Source: DATMFV01 sp035555975 (lineage in GTDB: Bacteria > Verrucomicrobiota > Verrucomicrobiia > Chthoniobacterales > Chthoniobacteraceae). From it: a DNA stretch of 64,000 nt. The notes under the pieces were generated by a model that saw nothing but the letters and a program-made list of their open reading frames with translations, searched no databases and had not been told where the DNA came from. Of the stretch, positions 1 through 8,900 are shown one piece after another (position 1 is the stretch's first letter; every line of letters starts with the position of its first letter). Made by a program: the position numbers and the translations under genes. The stretch lies in assembly GCA_035555975.1 (NCBI GenBank), contig DATMFV010000051.1, positions 110,497-174,496 on the forward strand. Direction: 5' to 3'.

Positions 1-839
1 TCGGGCGGTTCGTCGGCGGTGACATCGAGAAACGCACGCAACCGGCCCGACTCGAGTTCGCGCAGCAGCGCCGGTTCGTCGATCAGATCGCCCCGGGCGG
101 TGTTGATCACGATGGCGTCGTCGCGCAGGAGGGAGAGGAGGGGGCCGTCGATCAACCCCCGGGTCTCCGGCAGGCTGGGGGCGTGGATGGTCAGAATATC
201 GGAGCGCTGCGCGAGTTCGGGGAGCGAAACCGCCTCGACCCCGAGCGCCGTGGCTTCCGCTTCGCCCAGAAAGGGATCGTAGACCAGCACCCTGACCTGA
301 AAATTTTCGAGCAGCCGGATCAGGTGCCGCCCCACGGCGCTCGCCGAGACGATGCCGACCGTCTTCTGGTAGGTCTCCTGGACCGACGGCTTGCCGGGTT
401 CGAAGCTCAACGCGCTCCAGCCGCCGTTGCGGGTCCACTCCCGGGCCTGAAACAAGTTCTTCAACCCGGCGAGAATCATCCCGAGGGTCGTCTCCGCAAC
501 GCCGATCGCCAGGGCTTCATTGGCGCTGGTGATGATGATCGGGCGTTCCCAGGCGCTTTGGGGGAGGAGCCGTTTGACCGTACCGGCGGAGTGGCAGATC
601 GCGCGGAGACGGGGGGCGGCGGCGAGCATTGCCTCGGTGAGCGGAGGGGTGCTCCAGCCGGTCACGACGACTTCCGCCTCCGCGGCGTGCCGCTCAAAGC
701 GTTCTCCCATCGCCGCCGCCGCCTCTCCGGGGCGGGGCAATTCCAGGCGGTAGATCCCCGCCAGCCGGGAGAGATCGTCGGGATGGAAACAACGCTGCAA
801 CGTCAGCGGCGGGAGATGGAAAAGCACGAGAGGATGCAT
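1..839 (-). CDS. D-isomer-specific 2-hydroxyacid dehydrogenase (3' end outside window)
   Basis: This is a cytosolic NAD(P)-dependent dehydrogenase of the D-3-phosphoglycerate dehydrogenase superfamily. I translated it from the reverse strand starting at the ATG at 839 (MHPLVLFHLPPLTLQ...). About 279 codons are visible and the gene runs off the left edge. The NAD domain is recognisable from VYDP at the end of the second beta strand, HAPSLPETRGLID, and the substrate-binding arginine in VINTARGDLIDE. The dinucleotide loop is odd: it reads VGIVSASAVGRHL, so the usual GxGxxG is degenerate. The catalytic Glu/His pair is only partly inside the window. It lies divergent from a secreted beta-propeller gene and probably shares its control region. 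The substrate is unknown; sugar-acid metabolism is an inference from the surrounding island. Confidence 0.85.
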   Translation of the reverse strand, partial: MHPLVLFHLPPLTLQRCFHPDDLSRLAGIYRLELPRPGEAAAAMGERFERHAAEAEVVVTGWSTPPLTEAMLAAAPRLRAICHSAGTVKRLLPQSAWERPIIITSANEALAIGVAETTLGMILAGLKNLFQAREWTRNGGWSALSFEPGKPSVQETYQKTVGIVSASAVGRHLIRLLENFQVRVLVYDPFLGEAEATALGVEAVSLPELAQRSDILTIHAPSLPETRGLIDGPLLSLLRDDAIVINTARGDLIDEPALLRELESGRLRAFLDVTADEPP

Positions 840-845
840 AACTAA

Positions 846-973
846 GTGACATGATGACTTTGAGTGGAGAGAATGTCAAAGATTTTTTTGAAACGGCGAA
901 ATAGCTTGGGTAATCCCTTCTCTGTTTGAGGAAATGCTTAATGATTTTCGTGCGAATTAATAAATCATGTCAC
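846..973. promoter_or_regulatory. Divergent control region with a 10-bp inverted repeat
   Basis: GTGACATGAT at 846-855 is matched exactly by its reverse complement ATCATGTCAC at 964-973. The two copies bracket an AT-rich stretch between the divergent dehydrogenase and beta-propeller genes. The left copy lies just upstream of the dehydrogenase start at 839. Paired sites like this can support a looping repressor, but the regulator is not identified. Confidence 0.4.
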
Positions 974-988
974 CTGATGAATTGGGGG

Positions 989-1017
989 TTGACCTTTGGT
1001 GGCCGGAGTGCTTCATT
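989..1017 (+). promoter_or_regulatory. Possible sigma70-type promoter for the beta-propeller gene
   Basis: TTGACC at 989-994 is followed after 17 bases by TTCATT at 1012-1017. The -35 box is good and the -10 box is poor. It lies about 70 bp before the proposed ATG at 1089, next to the inverted repeat ending at 973. Confidence 0.25.
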
Positions 1018-1088
1018 CTTCCGGTGTCGTTGCTTTGTCTCCCCTCTCTTTTTCACTGAACCTCGCCAAAAGCCAGCGAACCGCCTTC

Positions 1089-3002
1089 ATGATCTCCCGC
1101 CCCCTCTTTCTCTCTATTCTGATGACCCTGCTCCTTGCTCCTTCCTTTTCGCACGCTGACCAGGGACGCTTTGAAGTGGTCCGGGAATCGTGCGACAGCC
1201 CGGCTTCGCTTTACGATTTCACCGTGGTGACCGACGCCCGGGGGAAGGAGGTCCTCATTTCGACCTACCGCCGCGATTCCTTTCTGTTGCGCATCGATCT
1301 GGAGAGCGGCGAGGTCGCGCGGTGCAATACACCGGGGTTCGGCTATGCGCTGGTTGGAACCCGGCGGGGGCGCGTCTTTGTCGGGACCGGCGTCTCCCCC
1401 GGGGCGAAACTCTTTGAGTACCATGTCGATGGCGGAAAACTGGAGGAGATCGCCACGATCGAAAATGAAGAGGCGCTTTACTGGCTCGAAGAAGCCCCCG
1501 ACGGCTCGCTCTACGGCGGGACCTACCCCGGCACGCTCCTGATCCGGTTTGACCCGGAGTCGCGGCGGCTCACCAACCTCGGCCCGATGAGCGAGGGGCA
1601 GACGCACAACCTTCTCGGCGCGGTCAGCCCGGGCGGGCGGGTTTATTCCGGCATCGGGATGCAGCGGCAGGCGGTGATCGAGTACGACCCGGCGACCGGG
1701 ACCCGGCGCAACATCTGGCCCAAGGCGTGGGAGACCACCAACCTCGCCCGGGTCTATCTGGGTGAAGATGGCAACGTTTACTGCTACCCGGGCATCCCGA
1801 CTGAAAGCAGCAAGGGCAAGAGCCTCCGCGTCACTCCACAGGGAGAGGTCTCGATCACGACCGAAGCGGTCCGGCAGGCAATGGGGCGCACCCCTCAAAG
1901 CCGGGTCTCCCGCCCGACCCTGAAGGATGGGACGACGCTCGACCGGGTGGAACCCGAGCGGGTGGTTCTGACCCGGCCCGATGGCACCTCCCGCGAGATC
2001 CGTTTCGAGGCATCGGGCGGTCGCAAGGAGATTTACTCCATCGGGACCGGCCCCGGCGGGACCATTTTCGGCACTTCGAAGCCGCTGGTCGTCTTCGGCT
2101 ACGACCCCGCGACGGGGCGCCCGATCGATTTTCCCCGCAGGAAGATGCCCGGCGAGGGGATGGGCGGGCAGGTCGACGCGCTTTGCAGCGTGGGCGATGC
2201 GCTCTTTTTCGGCACTTATACCCACGCCCGGCTCTACCGGATGGATCTTCGTAAGGATGAGGTCAAAACCTCCGCTCTGGGCGAGTTGGGCGGGGAGCAG
2301 GACCGAATCCACGCCATGCTGCCGACGGCGGGCGGGGAGATCTATCTCGGCACTATTTCAGCCTACGGGCTGCCGGGCGGCGCATTGGCCCGGCTCGACC
2401 CCCGCACCGGCGAGCGCCGCGTTTTTCGGGATGCCCTCCCCGGGCAGTCGGTCGTGGTGCTGGCGCAGGGCGAGGAAGAGGGCCGCCTCTATCTGGGCGG
2501 CTCCATTCATGGGGGCACCGGCTCGGAACCCGCCGCTTCCGGGGAGCGGAGCGCGGCGGTGGGTGAATGGGATCTTCAGCATCGGCGGCTGTTGCGAGGC
2601 GTCGTCCCGATCGCCGGAGAGGCGCGGATCAACGGCCTCGTGGTGCTGCCGGAGGTGATCTGCGGGCTGACCTCGACCGGAAAATGGTTTGTGCTCGACC
2701 GGGAAACGATGAAAGTCCTTTCCTCCACGCCGCTCCATCTCGGGGTGCCGACGCAACTGGGCCGCCTCGCGTACCATGCCGGGACCGGAATGATTTATGG
2801 CCTTCTGGGCGACAAGATCATCGCTTCGAGCGCGACTGATCCGCAGCGGGTGAGCGTCGCCGCCGTGGTTCCGGATGCGGAGGGGGCGAGCCTCTGCGGG
2901 CCGGTCTGCGATGCCGCGGGAAATCTTTACTTCGGGCGCGGTCGGGAGATGCTTCGCTGGACTCCGCCCGAGCGCCCGCAACCGCCATCCCCCCAAAAGT
3001 AA
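1089..3002 (+). CDS. Secreted beta-propeller protein
   Basis: This is an exported protein of about 637 residues and unknown biochemical role. I chose the ATG at 1089 because it gives a clean signal peptide (MISRPLFLSILMTLLLAPS, cut after SHA). An upstream in-frame start at 996 would add an unlikely 31 residues. The mature part consists of repeated blades with recurrent motifs such as YDPATGTRR, YDPATGRPIDFP, LDPRTGERRVF and LYLGGSI. These are typical of propellers that bind ligands or partner proteins. No catalytic motif is evident. It is followed after six bases by a pseudopilin gene, so the two are probably co-transcribed. The setting with polysaccharide-active proteins suggests glycan binding or a lyase-like propeller, but this is inference. 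Confidence 0.7.
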   Translation: MISRPLFLSILMTLLLAPSFSHADQGRFEVVRESCDSPASLYDFTVVTDARGKEVLISTYRRDSFLLRIDLESGEVARCNTPGFGYALVGTRRGRVFVGTGVSPGAKLFEYHVDGGKLEEIATIENEEALYWLEEAPDGSLYGGTYPGTLLIRFDPESRRLTNLGPMSEGQTHNLLGAVSPGGRVYSGIGMQRQAVIEYDPATGTRRNIWPKAWETTNLARVYLGEDGNVYCYPGIPTESSKGKSLRVTPQGEVSITTEAVRQAMGRTPQSRVSRPTLKDGTTLDRVEPERVVLTRPDGTSREIRFEASGGRKEIYSIGTGPGGTIFGTSKPLVVFGYDPATGRPIDFPRRKMPGEGMGGQVDALCSVGDALFFGTYTHARLYRMDLRKDEVKTSALGELGGEQDRIHAMLPTAGGEIYLGTISAYGLPGGALARLDPRTGERRVFRDALPGQSVVVLAQGEEEGRLYLGGSIHGGTGSEPAASGERSAAVGEWDLQHRRLLRGVVPIAGEARINGLVVLPEVICGLTSTGKWFVLDRETMKVLSSTPLHLGVPTQLGRLAYHAGTGMIYGLLGDKIIASSATDPQRVSVAAVVPDAEGASLCGPVCDAAGNLYFGRGREMLRWTPPERPQPPSPQK

Positions 3003-3008
3003 CCCGCC

Positions 3009-3770
3009 ATGATGTCTGTTTCCTTCCAGCGGAGATCCCGTTTCGCCCCGGCCTTTACGCTGACGGAGGTGATCGTGAGCATCGTCATCATCGCCGTGCT
3101 CCTGGCGGTGACGAGCCCGGTCGTCGGCAGGATGCGCGAAAGCTCCTTCGCTACCGGCTGCCTTCACAACCTGAGGACGATCGGCGGGGGATTGCACGCC
3201 TACATGGCGGAGTACAACGGGAAACTGCCGCCGATGTCCGCGCTCGAAAATCCGTTGGACCCGACGAACAAAAACGTCCTGATCGCCCAGAAGGTGCTCA
3301 TGCCCTACACCGGCATCGACACTTCGGGCAGTTTTCCGACGGCGGACAGCGCCACGAAGTTTTACGGCCCGTGGATCTGTCCCGCCGATCGCGTTCCCCG
3401 GGGCAAGGCGAGCCCCGATAGCCCGCGCTGGAAGTATTCCAACTCCTACAGCGTCAACTATTACGCGGGTAAGGCGGTCGTCAATGCCGACGGTTCGAAC
3501 ACCGACGCACGCACGTTTTTGAACAACCTGCAGGTCGGCAACCCGGCAAAGGTCTGGTACCTCATGGACGGTTTCCGGCAGGACGGCGGGCAGGGCCGGG
3601 TCACCGTCAACATGGTTTCCGCAGCGGATACGCTCGGCAACGCCGACGGCCCGCGCTACCGGCATTTCGGAATGATCCATGTGCTGACCCTCGCCGGAGG
3701 GGTCGAGCGTTTCACCCCCGGCGAGGTTCGCAACCGAGGCGGCGAATTCCTGCTTCCGGAAAAGAAGTGA
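3009..3770 (+). CDS. Pseudopilin-like protein, prepilin-type N-terminus with degenerate H-X9-DG C-terminus
   Basis: This protein of 253 residues has a type IV prepilin leader followed by a hydrophobic helix (FTLTEVIVSIVIIAVLLAV). The residue before the cleavage site is Ala (PA-FTLTE) instead of the usual Gly. The body continues with CLHNLRTIGGGLHAYMAEYNGKLPP, the standard start of the H-X9-DG family common in Planctomycetes, Verrucomicrobia and Lentisphaerae. The C-terminal signature is present as HFGMIHVLTLAGG, so the Asp of the DG pair is Ala. Such proteins are thought to be processed by prepilin peptidase and to sit in the inner membrane or a type II secretion-like pseudopilus. The gene follows a secreted propeller gene by six bases and converges on a GntR/LacI-type regulator. 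Confidence 0.8.
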   Translation: MMSVSFQRRSRFAPAFTLTEVIVSIVIIAVLLAVTSPVVGRMRESSFATGCLHNLRTIGGGLHAYMAEYNGKLPPMSALENPLDPTNKNVLIAQKVLMPYTGIDTSGSFPTADSATKFYGPWICPADRVPRGKASPDSPRWKYSNSYSVNYYAGKAVVNADGSNTDARTFLNNLQVGNPAKVWYLMDGFRQDGGQGRVTVNMVSAADTLGNADGPRYRHFGMIHVLTLAGGVERFTPGEVRNRGGEFLLPEKK

Positions 3771-3792
3771 GCCTGTAAAGGGCCGGGGTTTT

Positions 3793-4980
3793 TTACCCGG
3801 TCAGCATCGTTTCCCCCGCCTGGTATGGGAGCGGGATCAACAAGGCGCGGTGGACCGCCCTGCCTTCGATCTCGTCCAGAACGGCATGGAGGGAGGCGGC
3901 TCCGATCGCGTCGAAGTCCATCTTCATGATGTCGAGCCGGCGACCGTCGTCCAGGGCGGAGATGCTGGAGAACCCGATGCATCCGAAGTCGCGGCCCACG
4001 CGCCACCCCTTGGCGAGAGCCATTTCATACGCCTGCCGGGCGATGTTGAAGGAGACCCCGATCACTCCCTCGCTCTCAAAGTCATCGCACCACGACGGCG
4101 GGAAGTGGAAGGTTTCGCCATCCCAGACCGCTTCCACGAAACGGATCGGGATGTTGTGCGCCTCGGCGGCCAGTTGTGCTCCATCCACGCGAAAGACGGC
4201 GGTGCTGTGCGACGGGGTGGGCCGGATCACGGTCAACCGGCGACACCCGGCTTCGATGAACTGTCGCGCCGCCTGAAATCCTCCGGCAGTGTTGTTGAAA
4301 TCGACGCTGATGACATCCGCCCCCTCGCGGTCGCCGAACGCATTGACCACAGGAATGCCCGCAGCCAGGAACGGATCGGCAATTTCGTGAAAATGCCGGA
4401 AGGTTTTGGAGCGTTGCATGATCAGGAGACCTGAAAAGGAGTGGGTCGTCAGGTATTGGCGCACTTCCTCCTGCCGCTGTTCGGTGCCATTGTGGACGAT
4501 GAGGGTCATTTCCACCTCGCGTTGCCGCCCGGCGTCGAGGCACCCCTGGATGCCGCGCAGGATCGGCAGCGGTTTCTGTTCGTCGAGTTGGGCCGGTCGG
4601 AGGGTGAATCCGACCACGGAGCCATAGTAAAGCAGCGCCACCGACGGCCGCTTCCGGCAGCCGGCGGTCGTCTCCAGCAGCCGTTGCTTGCTGGTGCGCC
4701 AGGTGCGGGGCGTCGGAATGGTTGACAAAGAGGCGTTCTCCAGATTGAGCATCGCCCGATGCCGCGCTCCGGGCGCGAGAAACGTGCCGCTGCGGGGCCG
4801 GGTCTGAAGCAGCCCTTCTTCGAGCAACCGGCGCTGGACGCGGTTGACGGTCGGCTTGGAGACATCGAAGCGTTCGCAGATTTCCCGGAGTGAAAGAAAG
4901 CGGCTTTCGTCGGCGTAATGGCCGCTGGAAAGCTCCACCAGCAAGGCGTTGTAGAGGCGTTCGGCAAGGAAAGGTTTCAT
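3793..4980 (-). CDS. GntR-type winged-helix regulator with LacI-type sugar-sensing domain
   Basis: This is a cytosolic transcription factor of 395 residues. Residues 1-70 form a GntR winged helix (FLSLREICERFDVSKPTVNR and a wing ending at RPRSGTFLAPG). From about residue 110 to the end it has the periplasmic-binding-protein fold of LacI/GalR regulators (VALLYYG, GLLIMQRSK, GADVISVDFNNTAGG, GVIGVSF, GCIGFSSI). This architecture is known from AraR-like regulators that release DNA on binding a sugar. A close architectural relative is encoded at 19856-21073; both begin with MKPFL. A palindrome eight bases upstream of the start is a likely autoregulatory operator. It probably controls the adjacent pseudopilin and heparinase genes. 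Confidence 0.85.
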   Translation of the reverse strand: MKPFLAERLYNALLVELSSGHYADESRFLSLREICERFDVSKPTVNRVQRRLLEEGLLQTRPRSGTFLAPGARHRAMLNLENASLSTIPTPRTWRTSKQRLLETTAGCRKRPSVALLYYGSVVGFTLRPAQLDEQKPLPILRGIQGCLDAGRQREVEMTLIVHNGTEQRQEEVRQYLTTHSFSGLLIMQRSKTFRHFHEIADPFLAAGIPVVNAFGDREGADVISVDFNNTAGGFQAARQFIEAGCRRLTVIRPTPSHSTAVFRVDGAQLAAEAHNIPIRFVEAVWDGETFHFPPSWCDDFESEGVIGVSFNIARQAYEMALAKGWRVGRDFGCIGFSSISALDDGRRLDIMKMDFDAIGAASLHAVLDEIEGRAVHRALLIPLPYQAGETMLTG

Positions 4981-4988
4981 AAAAAAAC

Positions 4989-5006
4989 TACCCAGTTTTG
5001 TGGGTA
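4989..5006. promoter_or_regulatory. Operator-like palindrome TACCCA-N6-TGGGTA
   Basis: A perfect 6-bp inverted repeat with a 6-bp spacer lies just upstream of the regulator start at 4980, in the gap before the divergent pseudopilin gene. A second half-site, ACTGGGTA, occurs near 5102-5109. The spacing matches the palindrome found in front of the related regulator at 21073, which favours binding by these GntR/LacI-type proteins. No experimental support exists here. Confidence 0.45.
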
Positions 5007-5168
5007 ATGCTGATATCTTAAAGTTGATTTTTATCTGCTCAATATCAATATAGAGACGTGACCCCCATTCGTAGCCAAATCAAGTGGTTTTTCAGTCATC
5101 AACTGGGTATTTTTTTGCTTCGGTGGCTCAGAGATTGGTTTCGACCTTGTTTTTCCCCTGCGAGGGTC

Positions 5169-5939
5169 GTGAGGGGGCCACGGCTGCGCACGGGGCGGAA
5201 GGACCCCTCCGGGGGCTTTACCCTCGTGGAGGCGCTGGTCGCCCTCGCCGTGCTTCTGATCCTGGTCATCCTGACCGGCTATGGCGTGGCGCAGGTTCGC
5301 AAGGCGGGGCTGGGGATCAAAAACATGCAGAGCCACCGCACCATTGCCGCTGCGCTGCTCGCTTATGCGACCGAGCATGGGCGGCTGCCGTATGCCCGGG
5401 AGGAGAAAGCAGTCTCCTCCGCGCCGTTTGCCGGGCAGGAGGTGACCTACCCGCGCACCCTCACCGCGCTCGGCTATATCACCGACCCGAGCATCTTTTT
5501 CGGACCGCAGGCCGGGCAATGGTACACGAGTTACTCAAAAGTCCTGCAACACCCGCAAACCGGCTCAACCATCCCGTGGTATTACACCAACTACGGTGTG
5601 AATCGCACCGGCGCGATGCCCAAGAACGAGAAGGGGTATCTCCCCGCGCGGCTCTCCGATATCGCCAGCGACGGCAACCTCTCCAAACTGATGCTTCTGC
5701 GCGATTGCTACGACGCCTCGATGGACACCGCGACCAGCCGCCGTGGAGGAGGGGTCGTCTTCTTTGCGGGAACCACCGAAATGCCACCTCCTGAAAAGAC
5801 CTATCAGGGGAAGGTCTACGCGACCTTTGCCGATGGGCACACCGTTGCCTATCCCCGGGAAGCGTTGATCGAACTCCTGAAAAACAATCCCAATGGCGAG
5901 CCGCCGCTCTTCGGCCGCAAGTATATCGTCAAGCCGTGA
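5169..5939 (+). CDS. Pseudopilin-like protein (prepilin-type N-terminus, H-X9-DG-like family)
   Basis: The protein has a canonical prepilin cleavage site, SGG-FTLVEALVALAVLL, followed by SHRTIAAALLAYATEHGRLP. The C-terminal motif reads TYQGKVYATFADGHTVAYP, so the DG is present but the His is Thr. An open frame extends up to a GTG at 5058, but that would give a long leader of about 52 residues rich in Trp and Phe. The GTG at 5169 gives a 16-residue leader with basic residues, typical of the class, so I prefer it; neither start has a strong ribosome site. It sits between a sugar-responsive regulator (divergent) and a PEP-CTERM/heparinase gene (30 bp downstream), so it is probably induced with the lyase. 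Role in secretion or surface display is inferred. Confidence 0.7.
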   Translation: MRGPRLRTGRKDPSGGFTLVEALVALAVLLILVILTGYGVAQVRKAGLGIKNMQSHRTIAAALLAYATEHGRLPYAREEKAVSSAPFAGQEVTYPRTLTALGYITDPSIFFGPQAGQWYTSYSKVLQHPQTGSTIPWYYTNYGVNRTGAMPKNEKGYLPARLSDIASDGNLSKLMLLRDCYDASMDTATSRRGGGVVFFAGTTEMPPPEKTYQGKVYATFADGHTVAYPREALIELLKNNPNGEPPLFGRKYIVKP

Positions 5940-5968
5940 AGCCCGTAGCCACCATCCCGCCCTTACCC

Positions 5969-8900
5969 ATGAAAAAACCGAACATGATTTTCTCCAACCT
6001 CTCCCTCCGAACCGGCCGCCGGGTGTTCCTTGGCTGGGCTTTGTGCCTGGTCGTGGCGTTCGCTCAAGGAGTGGGTGCCGCCACGATGATCGAGGAAGCG
6101 TTTTCCACCCCCCATGACGGGCGGCCTGACGATTGGGAATTTATTTCCAGCAGGGCTTCAGCTACCGCAATCATCTCCCAGGTTGCGACCGATGACTGGC
6201 GTCTTGAAATGAGAAGGGTGACCCAAACGGCTCGCAATCACATTTTCTATACCGGAACGGAAGGTTCCATCGTCGACGGAGTGATCGCCGACTTTGAAGC
6301 CAGTGCCACCATCCGCTATCCCAACAGATTGCAGGACCCGGCGGGGCTGTTCAGGGGAACGGTAAGCAATAATGGATATCTCACCGGCTATTATGCCTAT
6401 ACCTCTTCGAGCATCCTTTATATCAGTAAGGATGATGGAACCGGCACCAGCGATGGCGTGGAACTCGGTCATATCAGTCTGCTTGAAGATCTTACGGCCA
6501 ATACGGACTATCTTTACAAATTTTCCATCTCCGGCAATGAGTTGACGGCCTCCGTGTGGAGGCGCGATGAGGAGAATGCTTTTACCGTGTCTCTGGGTGA
6601 GCTTACGGTGACTGATACCGCGCCCGACTATTATCAGAGCGGTTATTTCGGCCTGCGTAACAGGCCGGGTGCTGACGACAGGGGCATTTATTTCAGTGAT
6701 GTGACCCTCACCGTCATCCCCGAGCCGGGGCAGATGGCGCTTGTTGTCGTCGGGTTGGGTTGTCTGGTTCTTTTCGGAAGAAGCCGCGCTCAAAAAAAAA
6801 CGGCTGCCGTCCTGCTGACCGCGGCGGCCATCGCCGTTTCAGGCCTCACCGCGCGGGCTGATGCCGGCGAAACGGAAAAAGAGGCCCCGGCTTCCAAAAA
6901 CAACCCCGATGCACCGACCAGCGCCACCGCCAAAGAGAAGCCCGCCCTGCTGCGGAACCTGGAAGGATGGGAGAACCGCACGCCGGAGGAGATCCGCGCC
7001 CGGGCTCGCCTGTTGCTGGAGCGTCGTGAAAAACGCAAGGACAAGAAAAGCCATCGTGCGGGCCTGATCGAAACGGCCGGGGAAGGGCTGGAGCTTTCCA
7101 AATTGGAAGAGGGGGAACAACGCGAAGCGTGGCGCGGGGTGGCTCACGGCATCCTTGATGTGCTGCTTGAAGATATGGAAGAGCATCCCGAGCGCCTCAT
7201 CACCACGGAAGGAGGCCGCGACCCGATCAACTTCCGCCTCCGGGAGGCGACTCTGGAGTATGCCTTGCGGTACGCCGCCACCGGCAGCCGTCAGGATGCG
7301 GACACGGCGCGCGCCCTCTTGTTGCGCTATGCCGAAGTGACGGCAGACTGGCCGCTGGGAAAGCGCCCCAGCGGTTTTGACGATGGAAGAGGCAAGGCAA
7401 TCCAGTGGGTTTCCCAGGAGGATCGCAGCGTTTACCAGAAAGGAAACTCCACCGGGGTCTGGGGACGCTGGAACCCCCTCGAACTGCGTGCCGCCTATCC
7501 GCTGCTTCAGGCGTATGAGTTGATCCTTCCACGGCTCAGTGCGGAAGACCGCGACACGATTGACAAAGGGGTCTTCGCCCCGCTGGTGGAGATCATTGAG
7601 CGATGGCCTCAAAACTATTCCAACACGGTGATCTACCAGATTCAGGGTCTCATCCGGTTTGGCCTTGTTCTGAAGGAGCCTTTATATATTCACAAAGCCG
7701 TGACCCTCGCCCGCGACCTGCTCTACATCGGCTTTTATCCGGACGGCTTCTGGCGCGAAGTCTCTCCTTCCTATCACCGGCAGGTCGCCATGCGGCTGAT
7801 CGAAGCGTTGCCACGGCAACTGGAAGGGTATAGCGATCCCGAAGGCTATACCAGCCCCGACGGCGAACGGCTGGAGGACCTGCAATTTGGTCGGCGGTAC
7901 GCCATGCATCTTGAGCGGATGCAGACGGCGCTGGACAAGCTGACCCTCCCCGATGGCTTCATCGCCGCGGTCAACGATTCCGATCCCGACAAATACTCCG
8001 GCCCACGGCGGACTTCCACCCGGCCCGAACTGCTCGGCACCTCGGGTTTTGCCATTCTTGGCTCCGGAGAAGGAAAAGAGCAGGAACAACTGATCCTCAA
8101 CTTCGCGAACACCAGCGCCCACAGCCACCTTGATGTGAATGCGTTTCACTGGTTTGGCTTCGGAAACCGGCTGTTTGATGAAACCCGCTACCGTCCGCTC
8201 CCCGGGAGCGGATCGAGCCGGTCGTGGTCGTGGAGCACGGCGGCGCACAACACGGTGGTGGTCGACCAGCGCAACCAGCATAACGCGCAGGAGGGGCACC
8301 GTTCCTTCGGCCCGGACGATGCCATCCGCGGCAAGCGCGACTGGCCGAAACGGGGTGTTGACTCGGGCACCAATCACGGGGGCGACCTGATGCTCTTTGG
8401 CGAAAGCGGGCAGGTGCAGGTCGTGGAAGTGGAGGGGAAGAAAGCCTATGCGCCGCTGACCAGCCTCTACCGTCGCACGCTGGCGAAAGTCGCCCTGGGG
8501 GGAGGGAATGCCTATCTGGTCGATATTTTCCGCGTCAAGGGAGGGGGGGTGCATGACTATATGCTTCACGGTCCCCTGGCGCACCCTTATGGCGTCGCGT
8601 TTTCCTTCCCGCTCCGGGCCGGTGACGAGGAAGCGGGGCCGTTTGTCAGCGAAGAAGGGCGCAAACCGGAGATGAACGCTCGCGGCGGAGAGCGCTACAT
8701 CAAGATCCGCGAGGTCGGGGAACCCGCCGGCCCGTGGACGCTCGATTTTTCCGGGAAGAAGATCGCAAAAAGTCGCACGACCTTTGTCTCGCCGGCCCAC
8801 CCCCGGGTCCTTTCAGGGGAAGCCCCCGCGATCAACCGGATGGGAACCGCCCCTTTCATCGCGGTGCGCAACGAAGGCGGCGACAGCCTTTTTGTGGCGG

